Source: Mya arenaria (Eukaryota; Mollusca; Bivalvia; Myida; Myidae). From it: 64,000 nucleotides of DNA. The position numbers and the translations under genes are program-made. Positions 15,562 through 25,490 of the stretch are shown here, one piece after another; the first letter of the stretch is position 1; the number at the start of each line of letters is the position of its first letter. The notes under the pieces are model-generated. The model worked only from the letters and a program-made list of their open reading frames with translations. It was not told the origin of the DNA and searched no databases. The stretch is taken from the NCBI RefSeq assembly GCF_026914265.1, contig NC_069125.1, positions 23,982,966 to 24,046,965 on the forward strand, written 5' to 3'.

Positions 15562-17600
15562 GCGCATCCCAGATTGTCGTTATGCTATGAAAATATATCG
15601 GTCGTAAAAGCAATTTGAAAGCAGTCTGAGGAGTCTTCAATAAACATGAAATAAAACGAATTAAAAAAATGGCAAGAAGGATTTCAATTGAATAAAACAA
15701 AACATCTGTAAACACGCCAGGAATCTCACGGACTGACAACATAGACGAATGAACCTACGCTATGGTGAAACATTTCTTTAATCAATAAAAATAATGTTTC
15801 AATTGGTTTGTTTACTAACTACTTACAATAATTTCGTCAAAATCCATCGCGTAATTTTTACTACTTGATACAAATTCGACGAGTTTATACTTTGTTTATA
15901 AAACTTGACTATCTACACCGTCGCTGGAGGAACTCAATTCCAAGAAACTTGGTGAGTGTTCAAGTATCGGATGTCGGGAAAGAATAAATCATTAATGTAT
16001 TTAAAAAAAACTACATTCGAACAATTATTCAAAACAAGTGTTATTAAGGTTCAGTTTAAGAATCAAGTATCGCCAATGCAATGTGCAGTTTCACGCTATA
16101 TTTGAAGTAAAATCATGCAATTACCCTACTACTTAGCACGCACTACTTGCATAAATAGCTTTACACATGTTAATACAGTTACTACATAATTTGTAAATAA
16201 TAAAGAAATGATACAGTATACAAATATTAATAATCCGTGTTTAATTGCCACACTTATGACATGATGATATGACATTTTGCAGAAGTACAGGGACCAATCC
16301 TGTCGGAAAAATAGTGATCTTCTTTGTCTTACACATTCATCATAACAGTTCATTTATCGATACATACATATATAGTGACATATCTCAATTATGCGAAGAT
16401 CAAGCGCAACAAATACAAGCCACACGGACACTTGATGACAAAACGAGTCAGTAGCTTCTCGAAAAAAATATTTAAAAGGGTAACATTATCATTGTAACAA
16501 GGTGAAACAGTGCTTTTCTATTCTCTTTTTCGTTTCGTCTGAACACTGTCCAGTTCTTATGAAACTAAATGGAGGCATAGTTAAAAATGAGAGAACACTT
16601 TTAAACAACAACATATCTGTAAAAGTTCTATTTGTCAGACGTAAAATGTTCCGTACTTCTTCCACGGTGTATCTTATTGTTCTGTACCTCCGGTATCACG
16701 GGCTTAAAGTACACAATGATTTCTTCCCATCGATCATCGTATTTGAACGTTTGTATGTTTATGACAAATTGTCTCTCGAATAGTTAATTATGTCTGCGTT
16801 TATTTGGTTATTTGGTATCCTATCCAAAGCAAAAACGTTATATATTGTCATATAACTCGTTCCTTGAACAAAAGAAATATACCAGATATATCAAATGTCA
16901 AGTTTTGTCAGTTAAACACACCATAAGCAATATTCCATAAAGAAGACTTATAAGTGCATGGTAAAATGTCAGACACTTTTATCAAGATTCTGTAAAGCGA
17001 AATTTACTAGCCGTTTGTGTGCCATATAATTATTATATGTCCAACATATAAGCCAACGGTTTAAGGTTGCCATGTGCATGCTTATAACCAAAATTACAGT
17101 TCGTTTTATTAAGATAAATGTATTCGACTGTCGTGGATTTTTGCAGATATTGGTTTGACTCGGCTTGCGCCTCGTGAAATCCGAGTCTGTGTAAATCAAA
17201 TCGAGTCGAATACAACCTTCCGGATCAAAACGCAGTACTAATATCCCTAGTGTATTGCAATACCAGCGTTAATAGTGTTGAATAACAAGAATTCATAAAC
17301 AGAGCGTACAGAAAACCACACTCAACACTTTATTGCAGAGTGATATATATGGCAGAAAGCAAACAGTGTTATAGCTAAAATTCAAATGCTTATGTTTTCA
17401 AGTAAAGAAGCAACAAATCTTTAGAAAAATCCATATATAAGGTTTAGCGCCAGACGGACGTTACTCAGTGTAAATCGTTCGCTTAGCCTTCGACATGTGT
17501 ATAATACACCAATGTGTAAAAATGTATGAATTCAATACCTTGAACCTAGTCTACAGTAAGTGTTATTTTGAAAATACGTATACTTTTTCAATAACGCTTA
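15562..17600 (+). repeat. Segmental duplication, partial copy 0
   Basis: Colinear with the two large copies downstream. It includes the CCCAGATTGTCG block (15568), the 'GAAGTACAGGGACCAATCCTGTCGGAAAAA' type block (16280 on), a 'CCATAAAGAAGACTTATAAGTGCATGG' type block (16934 on), the palindromic element (17108-17240), CAGTACTAATATCCCTAGTG (17232 on) and 'TAGCCTTCGACATGTGTATAATACA' type sequence (17484 on). It is shorter than copies 1 and 2. No consistent coding frame. Confidence 0.75.
17108..17245. mobile_element. Palindromic MITE-like element, copy a
   Basis: Imperfect inverted repeat. The left arm carries GACTGTCGTGGATTTTTGCA and the right arm runs ATCCGAGTCTGTGTAAATC to TCGAGTCGAATACAACCTTC, followed by CGGATCAAAACGCAGTACT. 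Related copies are at about 24400-24535, 24775-24830 (internally deleted) and 30705-30955. No coding capacity. Superfamily not assigned. Confidence 0.65.
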
Positions 17601-17602
17601 AA

Positions 17603-18030
17603 AACGAAATGAACATCGTTAAATGACTTGGGTAATCTTAACCAAAGAAAATATCGGATCTATTGTCGAAATATGCTATCGTAAGGATTAAATTTCTAAA
17701 AATCACCGGTATCCAATCATTACTTTTTAAACGGGACAGTGATATTGCTCCCTCCGGTAATGAAAACCTGACATGCGAGTGGAACTGGAAAGAGTCTTAA
17801 TTATAGAACTCATTTGTAATACCCCTTTAATAGATAGCGTCTGCTTGTTCAAGATAAATGGCCATCGTTCAAACTCAGACACATTAATCATTTAATGGAA
17901 TACATGATTCGCCGCAGTTTTTTTAATAAATTATGAAAGAGAAATGTTTTGAATGCACAAGCTTAGCAATCTCGGTTTGAGTGAGCGTTTAAGACCATTT
18001 GGCTGTAAAAGCACATTACATAGTAAGGAA
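17603..18030 (+). repeat. Block duplicated at 36638-37060
   Basis: Long colinear similarity with 36638-37060, for example CTATCGTAAGGATTAAATTT in both, TATTGCTCCCTCCGG in both, and TACATGATTCGCCGCAG in both. Non-coding. It continues after an interruption as 19225-19440 matching 37255-37440. Confidence 0.85.
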
Positions 18031-18194
18031 TATATAGAGAATCTCAAATGAGTGTTTATTTTCTATTGAATTTATTAAACGAGTTCATTTTTAAACGATA
18101 AAATCGAGGCTCTGCCGAGTTTTTATCGCTTTAAATGACGAGTTAAATAAATTTGATACAAAATAAACACTCATGTGAGATTCTATTTATAGCA
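18031..18194. mobile_element. About 160-bp imperfect palindrome (foldback element)
   Basis: The left arm from TATATAGAGAATCTCAAATG and the right arm ending CACTCATGTGAGATTCTATTTATA are inverted copies over about 75 bp, with a central TCGAGGCTCTGCCGA loop. The paralogous DNA at about 37060 keeps only a small part (AAATAAACACTTACAATA). A TA-flanked MITE is possible but its exact ends are not certain. Confidence 0.65.
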
Positions 18195-19224
18195 TAATTC
18201 ATTTACGCCCGAAATCTAGGTCAAAGTTTCTTCAATAGACATTATCGTGTCAGAGTGCGAATAGTTTACATTGTGTGTTATTAGGATGATTCATCCGAAG
18301 GAAAGAAAATAGCCCGACATAAAATCATTTTATTAACAATAAAAAACATAAATCATGTCTCAATTATCAACCGATTTTCAAAGGTGTCACTTTTAAACAA
18401 TAAAAATATATATTTCAATCCATTTAAATCAAGCAAATCAATAATAAGAGCAATGTTATAACTACGTGACGTCATTAGTAATCACGCGAGTGTGTGCATG
18501 TAAGTTGGCGGTTGAAGTTTAAAAAGAGCATATTAAGTCAGCGTCACAGTCGCTTTCAATTGTGCGAACTTGCTATGTAGCTGGTCGATTACAGCATGTT
18601 TTTTGTCATTTTATTGGGTGTGCACAAGGACATTACCTCCGTGAATTGGAGCTACATACATGTTGTAATATCCACCAGAAAAAGTGAGATTTCATGTGGA
18701 ATCAGTGACTGTGACACTGTGTAAACTTGAGCATTGCTGGCGAACTGCCTAGAATGAGCATTTTGCGAGGACGTAGACTTAGAGTATTTTCTCTTGAGTA
18801 CAGGATGCAGGACATTTCCTTGTGTTGATTTGGATGTATGAGGCTATAGTTGTTTATAGATTCAATGTTCTTGTGTATCGATGTTTGCATAATCTAGTTC
18901 ACAGGAACACTGCTGTCATTCTATTTCTGGAGGAGGTATTTTCTGACGCTGTGATCAGGGTGGTGTTTGTTTGGATTACGCCCAGCCTTCTTCACCATTC
19001 ATGTCATCGCGGAGCTGAGTTTGATGACAACGACATGATTTCGTTTGAAATATCGTTTCTAATGTTTGTTTACGTTTTTGACAGCGCGTATGAATACATT
19101 TTTCTGTGATGCGGTTATCTAATTTGCATAGTTATTACACTAGTTATATATGAAAATTATTGCATGGGGTTATATCACTCCTGCGCCGAAAGTTATATTA
19201 TATAAACACTCACAATACTGTTAC
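18195..19224. other. Gene-free stretch between duplicated blocks
   Basis: Nothing recognisable as coding. A TGACGTCA palindrome (CRE-like) occurs at about 18468. The 95-codon ORF at 18822-19109 has no signature I know and the stretch is missing from the 37-kb paralogue. Confidence 0.4.
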
Positions 19225-19440
19225 ATAGAGGTGATTCGGTATCGTTGATTTTCAAGGGATATCAGTTGCAAACAATTCCCTAATAACATTTTTAAATAAC
19301 AAATTAGAAAGCTATCTAGCTGTTGTTAGTATGCTTTGATTTACTGGCGGATATTTGACGGAATTCACGCAGACGAAACCTTAAATATTTTATTGGCGTA
19401 TTAATATGAATACTTATGTGAAAACATGTTATTCTTATTA
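19225..19440 (+). repeat. Block duplicated at 37255-37440
   Basis: Shares GATTTACTGGCGGA..., ATTCACGCAGACGAA..CCTTA and AAAACATGTTATTCTTATT with 37319-37410. Continues the 17603-18030 / 36638-37060 duplication. Confidence 0.8.
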
Positions 19441-19558
19441 ATCATCACTTATGATAATTTGCTTTTATCAGTCTGGTGATATTATTATAGAAATGTTGCG
19501 TGAAGAAATTGAAGTTATTATTTTGTGTCAACTTGCCTTGCCCAAAAACAGTTCAGAT

Positions 19559-20359
19559 CAAAGGTGCTCGTCACATTGCCTGGATACAGTAATTCAAATT
19601 TTTTTTTTTTTAATATTTTTTTTTTTTTTTTTTTTTTTGGTCAAAAAGTGAATATATGTCATTTTAAAAATTATTCCACAATTTTTCATGAAAGAAAATT
19701 AGTATAATATATAATTAATTATAAGGTAAACATGTGCAAAAAATCATCAATCCCAAACGGACCTAATCAATAGAGCATAGAAATACTGCAACAAAAAACG
19801 TTCTATTTGGATAAATACGCGTCTTAATCAACGAGTTTTTATCGGTAGGAATGATATTTTAAGCTTCTCTTTCTAATGCATGTGCAATGTTTGCATGTCA
19901 GTCTGTTTTTAACGTGTTTTAGGGGGGGGGGATCCGTTGTTTTTCAACCTCCCGGTTCTTTCGTAATGGCGATTTTCAGTTTCTGGTCGGTGCATTTTGT
20001 TTGAATATGCCGTAAAGGTTAATCTTACTAGCATAAAAGTTATATTTTTCTTGTAGATGGGAATCTTACCTTATCAGAACAGTATAAATTATTAGATTAT
20101 CTCAATAATTTTAGGAACTATGCTCTATTGATTAGGTCCGTTTGGAATTGATGATTTTTTGCACATGTTTACCTTATATTTATTTATATATATTATACTA
20201 ATTTTCTTTCATGAACAATTGTGGAATAATTTTTTAAATGACATGTATTCACTATTTTGACCGAAATAAATAAATAATTTAAAAAAAAAGAAAAAAAAGA
20301 AAAGAAAATATGAAATAAGTATGTATTACTGTATCCAGGCACTGTTACGAACACCTGTG
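19559..20359. mobile_element. hAT-like foldback MITE, 801 bp, with 8-bp TSD
   Basis: Flanked on both sides by the identical 8-mer GTTCAGAT (19551-19558 and 20360-20367). The element starts CAAAGGTGCTCGTCACATTG and its other end, read inward on the - strand, starts CACAGGTGTTCGTAACAGTG. The inverted arms run about 222 bp (19559-19780) and 242 bp (20118-20359) around a 337-bp middle, and include CCTGGATACAGTAAT and CTAATCAATAGAGCATAG. An 8-bp duplication with CA..G ends is the habit of the hAT superfamily. No transposase ORF, so it is non-autonomous. Poly-T and poly-A runs inside the arms make spurious Phe-rich ORFs. Confidence 0.9.
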
Positions 20360-20700
20360 GTTCAGATAAGATTCCACAGCGTTCATAGTATATCTTTGTT
20401 TGCTAATAATGAGGTCAGTGCATTTTTGTGCACCCTACATTCAAGGGCATGCTTTATTAAAACATCAAGGTGCTAAAATGAAACACATATCATAAATATT
20501 TTGGGAGATGTTTAATTTGTACATTCTTCACACTTTTTAAAAATCACAATTGAAAAACCATATTAACTAAATCAAAAACAGGTGCAATTAAATAGAGGAT
20601 AATTGTTTATTTAATTGTAAGATCGCAATAAAATTCACCTCGTGAACACCAAAAGTAAATATTTTACTCGTGAATTTAATCTTTCGTATCCTCCAAACAA
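20360..20700. other. Gene-free spacer
   Basis: Only the target-site copy at its left edge is recognised; nothing else. Confidence 0.45.
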
Positions 20701-21600
20701 TTTAATTAACAAATCTATCATATCCCTGAGATTCATTTTCACAGACGTTTGTAGAATTTTTCCTTAAACAAAACAATCAGTAAGCAATTGATCAATTCAA
20801 CCGGTAAGAGAGTGAAGCTCATTGTCTTTGGTATCTTCTCGTCCCAGATTGTCGCCAGTCTATTGAAATATATCGGTCGCGGAAGCAATCTGAAACCAGT
20901 GTGAGGGAATTCCTAAATAAACATGAAGTAAAACGAATTATAGCATGGCAAGAAGCTTTATATGGTTTTCAATTATATCAAAATAAATATGTTAACACTC
21001 AAGGAGCCTCATTGACTGACAACATAGATGAATGAACTTACGCAAGGGTGAATTAATATGTCTTTAATTGATTTAAGAATCTTTTCATGTGTGTATATAC
21101 TCATTGTTTTGTTATCATAACTACTCACAGTATTTTCGTCAAAATCCATTTAGTAATTGTAACCTCTTAGTAAGAAATTGAAATTCCATGAGTTTATGAT
21201 ATGTTCATTTAACTTGACTATGTGCACAGTCAACTGAAGAACTCAATGCCACGAAACTTGGCGAATGTTCAAGTAACGGATGTCGGAAAAAATCATTAAT
21301 TTATGAAAACAAATCTACCTTCAAACTATAATTAAAAATAATATATTACGGGTCATTTAGAATCAAGTATACCCAATGCTATTGGCAATTTTACGCTATA
21401 TCTTAAGTAAAATCATGAAAGCACCTATCTCCTCTGCATGCAAAACTTGCATAAATTGCTTTATACATGTTCATACAGTTACTACACGATTTGTAAATAC
21501 ATGTTACTTAAATAATACATTATAAACGCGGGCTTTAGCCGTATTTAATTGCCACGCCTATGACAAAACGATATACATTTTGAAGAACTACAGGAATAAT

Positions 21601-22602
21601 CCTCTAGGAAAAACAATCATCTTCTTGCACACGCATCATTACCATTCATTTCCCACTACATGTACCAAACTTGTGATCGTATTTCAGTGATATTTCTCAA
21701 TTATGTGGAGCTCAAGCGTAACAAGTACAAGATGGCCACACACGTTTTTAACGTTTTACATTGCATGCAAACAATTAAACAGATGTTTTCACATGAGTTT
21801 GTGTTGGTGTTGTAGACTAAGCCAGTTGAACGAACACTTGATGCTCTATCCTCTAGGAAAAACAATCATCTTCTTGCACACGCATCATTACCATTCATTT
21901 CCCACTACATGTACCAAACTTGTGATCGTATTTCAGTGATATTTCTCAATTATGTGGAGCTCAAGCGTAACAAGTACAAGATGGCCACACACGTTTTTTT
22001 GCATGCAAACAATTAAACAGATGTTTTCACATGAGTTTGTGTTGGTGTCGAAGACTAAGCCAGTTGAACGAACACTTGATGCCAAAAAACATTTATTGAT
22101 GAATATATTTGTATTCTTGCGTGGTATGTACGTGTTGTTTTGTAGGCTGTTTGTCTCTCTGCGTGGGATGTACGTGTTGTTTTGTAGGCTGTTTGTCTCT
22201 CTGCGTGGTTTGTACGTGTTGTTTTGAAGGCTGTTTGTCTCTCTGCGTGGTATGTACGTGTTGTTTTGTAGGCTGTTTGTCTCTCTGCGTGGTATGTACG
22301 TGTTGTTTTGTAGGCTGTTTGTCTTGATGCTCTATCCTCTAGGAAAAACAATCATCTTCTTGCACACGCATCATTACCATTCATTTCCCACTACATGTAC
22401 CAAACTTGTGATCGTATTTCAGTGATATTTCTCAATTATGTGGAGCTCAAGCGTAACAAGTACAAGATGGCCACACACGTTTTTTTGCATGCAAACAATT
22501 AAACAGATGTTTTCACATGAGTTTGTGTTGGTGTTGAAGACTAAGCCAGTTGAACGAACACTTGATGCCAAAAAAACATTTATTGATGAATATATTTGTA
22601 TT
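21601..22602 (+). repeat. Locally triplicated ~250-bp segment
   Basis: CCTCTAGGAAAAACAATCAT begins copies at 21601, 21850 and 22336. Each copy runs through ATGTGGAGCTCAAGCGTAAC and TTCACATGAGTTTGTGTTGG to CAGTTGAACGAACACTTGAT. The first is cut off before the 42-bp array, the second carries a 5-unit array, and the third carries the 18-unit array. The copies are nearly identical, so the events are recent. Copy 2 of the large duplication has this segment once (28421-28670). Confidence 0.95.
22116..22327 (+). repeat. 42-bp minisatellite, short array (5 units)
   Basis: The unit begins TGCGTGGTATGTACGTGTTG and ends GGCTGTTTGTCTCTC. The variant order is GGTATG, GGGATG, GGTTTG (with GAAGG), GGTATG, GGTATG, the same as the first five units of the long array. 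It is cut by the junction to the third host segment at 22328. Because 42 is divisible by 3, several frames stay open; they are not genes. Confidence 0.97.
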
Positions 22603-23360
22603 CTTGCGTGGTATGTACGTGTTGTTTTGTAGGCTGTTTGTCTCTCTGCGTGGGATGTACGTGTTGTTTTGTAGGCTGTTTGTCTCTCTGCGTGGTTTGT
22701 ACGTGTTGTTTTGAAGGCTGTTTGTCTCTCTGCGTGGTATGTACGTGTTGTTTTGTAGGCTGTTTGTCTCTCTGCGTGGTATGTACGTGTTGTTTTGTAG
22801 GCTGTTTGTCTCTCTGCGTGGTATTTACGTGTTGTTTTGTAGGCTGTTTGTCTCTCTGCGTGGTATGTACGTGTTGTTTTGTAGGCTGTTTGTCTCTCTG
22901 CGTGGTATGTACGTGTTGTTTTGAAGGCTGTTTGTCTCTCTGCGTGGGATGTACGTGTTGTTTTGTAGGCTGTTTGTCTCTCTGCGTGGTATGTACGTGT
23001 TGTTTTGTAGGCTGTTTGTCTCTCTGCGTGGTATGGACGTGTTGTTTTGAAGGCTGTTTGTCTCTCTGCGTGGTATGGACGTGTTGTTTTGAAGGCTGTT
23101 TGTCTCTCTGCGTGGTATGTACGTGTTGTTTTGTAGGCTGTTTGTCTCTCTGCGTGGTATGGACGTGTTGTTTTGTAGGCTGTTTGTCTCTCTGCGTGGT
23201 ATGTACGTGTTGTTTTGTAGGCTGTTTGTCTCTCTGCGTGGTATGTACGTGTTGTTTTGTAGGCTGTTTGTCTCTCTGCGTGGTATGTACGTGTTGTTTT
23301 GTAGGCTGTTTGTCTCTCTGCGTGGTATGTACGTGTTGTTTTGTAGGCTGCTTTTCTCTC
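22603..23360 (+). repeat. 42-bp minisatellite, long array (about 18 units)
   Basis: About 18 head-to-tail 42-bp units with point variants (GTATGG, GTATTT, GAAGG). The last unit decays into GGCTGCTTTTCTCTCAATAA. Flanks on both sides align with copy 2 of the large duplication, which has one 41-bp monomer at 29038-29078. Frames on both strands encode 14-residue repeats (CTCCFVGCLSLC.. on +, TTQRDKQPTKQHVH on -) only because of the period. Confidence 0.97.
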
Positions 23361-24399
23361 AATAAGTGAGCCTCAGCATTGTGAATTTTAAGAGGGCATT
23401 TGCCATATTTCGCCTACCGGGCTTGTCCCTGTTGTTTATATCGTATTATATTCTTCCATGTCTGCGTGTATTTACTTATTTGGTATCCTATCCAAAAGAA
23501 AAAAAAACGTTGTATATTGTTATACAACTCTTTCCTCAAACTAAAAAACAATAATTACCAGATGTATCAAATGTCAAAACGTTTTGTCCGTTAATTACAC
23601 CAAAAGCAATATTCCATAAAGAAGACTTATATGTGCATTGTAAAATGGCAGACACTTTCATCGAAATTCTATAAAGCGAAATAAACATTATATTGCGGAA
23701 GTATAAGCCAATGTTTGAAGGTTTTCATGTGAATGCTTAAAGCAAGCATTTTAGTACGATTTATTAAAATATATGTAGTTCTTTTGTTATTATTATCTCT
23801 TAACTTCCAACTGATCTTCATTCTACCATCAAGATATCGTCACTATCACATTAACTTTTCTTAAGAAAAGGCTCAGCCAAGTGATATATGTTTTCAAAAA
23901 TGATAGCTTTTCCTTTTTTCTAAAACAAAAAAAAACAAAAAATGAAATACCGTATGTGCTATTTAAAACCCATTTGAGTACATGTCCTCATTGACAAGGT
24001 CGATAGCATTGCTGACTTCCGATCAAGTGGTACCTTATTCGAATCTTGCGCCCGTAGGTACGTTTTCACCAGTTCTTTGTTATATTTTCATAAATAGTAC
24101 TAATTCAATTTTCTAACATTCTTACCTGTAAAGGTTTTGCAAATTATCTGAATTATTCTACTTTTGTTTATATACAAAATGTAGCTTATGCGGCTTTAAA
24201 GATTTTAAGTTTTTAATATCTATGGCATATATATTTCATCAGACACATAAATTGTGTGTGTACAAGTGTTCCTGGTTCGTGTTATATTTCCTGTAACATT
24301 TCATAGCAATATGCGTCTTCCACGCTTAAAAATTACTAAATAATAGCAATAAGAACTAAATATATAATAACGTGTGGAATAATTGACAAAATTGATATA

Positions 24400-24535
24400 T
24401 AAAACGACTGGGAAGTGATCGAATTTGAATCTCGTGGATTTTCGTAGATTTTGATTTTAATCGGCGAGTTCCTCGTGATATCAGAATCTGCAAAATTCCA
24501 CTCGAATACAAGCATCCGAATCAAAACTCAGTATT
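24400..24535. mobile_element. Palindromic MITE-like element, copy b
   Basis: Left part CGAATTTGAATCTCGTGGAT and right part AATCTGCAAAATTCCACTCG, then ATCCGAATCAAAACTCAGTA, form an inverted pair around GATTTTAATCGGCGAGTTCC. Same family as 17108-17245 and 30705-30955. Confidence 0.65.
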
Positions 24536-24774
24536 AGTAACTTTATTTTATTATATACCCATCATAATCTACAAGCAATACATATCGCAAAATATGGTAG
24601 TCCGTATACCACTCCTGAGCAATACGGCTGAATTCCACTCTGCTGACGTCATAAGCGTTTCTTTGCACGTTGTTTAAATGCCGTTATAAAACAAAAAAGT
24701 TTGTCATTAAAATAACATTTATTTTGAAAACAATGTACTTTAACGTGATTTAACCAGTATAATTATTAGTGATG

Positions 24775-24830
24775 ATCCGGAACGTAGTCTTCGACTGTCG
24801 TAGATTTTTGCAGATGTTAACGCAGTACTA
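24775..24830. mobile_element. Palindromic MITE-like element, deleted copy
   Basis: Carries GATCCGGAACGTAGTCTTCG then ACTGTCGTAGATTTTTGCAG, and jumps straight to AACGCAGTACTAATAG. The middle of the palindrome is gone. It lies where copy 0 has its full element at 17108-17245. Confidence 0.55.
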
Positions 24831-25314
24831 ATAGTCCTATTGTATTGCAATATCAGCATTAATTTATTTGAAAAACAAGAATACGTAAACGGAGCATACG
24901 GAAAACCACACTCAACTCTTTATTCGAGGCATTCCCAGAGAGAACGCAGACAATATAGAAGAAAGCAAACAGTTCTATAGCTAAAATGCTTATGCTTTCA
25001 ATATTTAAAATCAAATCTTTAGAAAAGTCCACATCGAAGGTTCAGCGCCAGATTGACGTTACTCAGTGTAATTCTTTGGCATAGCCTTCGACATGTGCAT
25101 AATACATTAATGTGTAAAAATGTATAAATTAATACCTTGAACTTAATCTTCAATGAGTGTTATTTAGAAAATACGTATTCTTTTTCATAACGCATAAAAT
25201 AGTTGACGTTATGTGTGTATATAAATTGAGATAGATAAAAATGCAAGAAAGTAAACAAAATGCACTTCCATTCTGGAAGTTTGATGATTATTTTTAAAAA
25301 TGAAATGCTGCTAA

Positions 25315-25490
25315 AACGTTCATATCGTTTGAAAATGTCATTTTGGTATTTAAAATATTGGATCAATTGGTAAAGTTCATATCTAATGAAAATGACATTT
25401 TGGTATTTAAAATATTGGGTCAATTGATAAAGTGCATGTCTTATGGAAATCTCATTTTGATATTAAAACTATCTGATCAATTGATAAAGC
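25315..25490 (+). repeat. 57-bp tandem repeat, 3 units, private to copy 1
   Basis: The block CATTTTGGTATTTAAAATAT recurs at 25339 and 25396, and a diverged CATTTTGATATTAAAACTAT at 25453, giving a period of 57. Each unit has (G)ATCAATTG(A/G)TAAAG. Copy 2 at 31185-31245 has a single unit. It produces the internally repeated - strand ORF at 25160-25423, which I reject as a gene. Confidence 0.92.

Noticed and set aside
18465..18560. CRE-like TGACGTCA as promoter of the 18822-19109 ORF
   Set aside because: A lone palindromic motif with no supported gene downstream; that ORF has no recognisable feature.
22580..23369. Long repetitive ORFs on both strands (257-260 codons) over the 42-bp array
   Set aside because: The period is a multiple of three, so a frame without stops stays open for the whole array. 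Several frames on both strands are open, and the single-copy ancestor at 29 kb is not coding.
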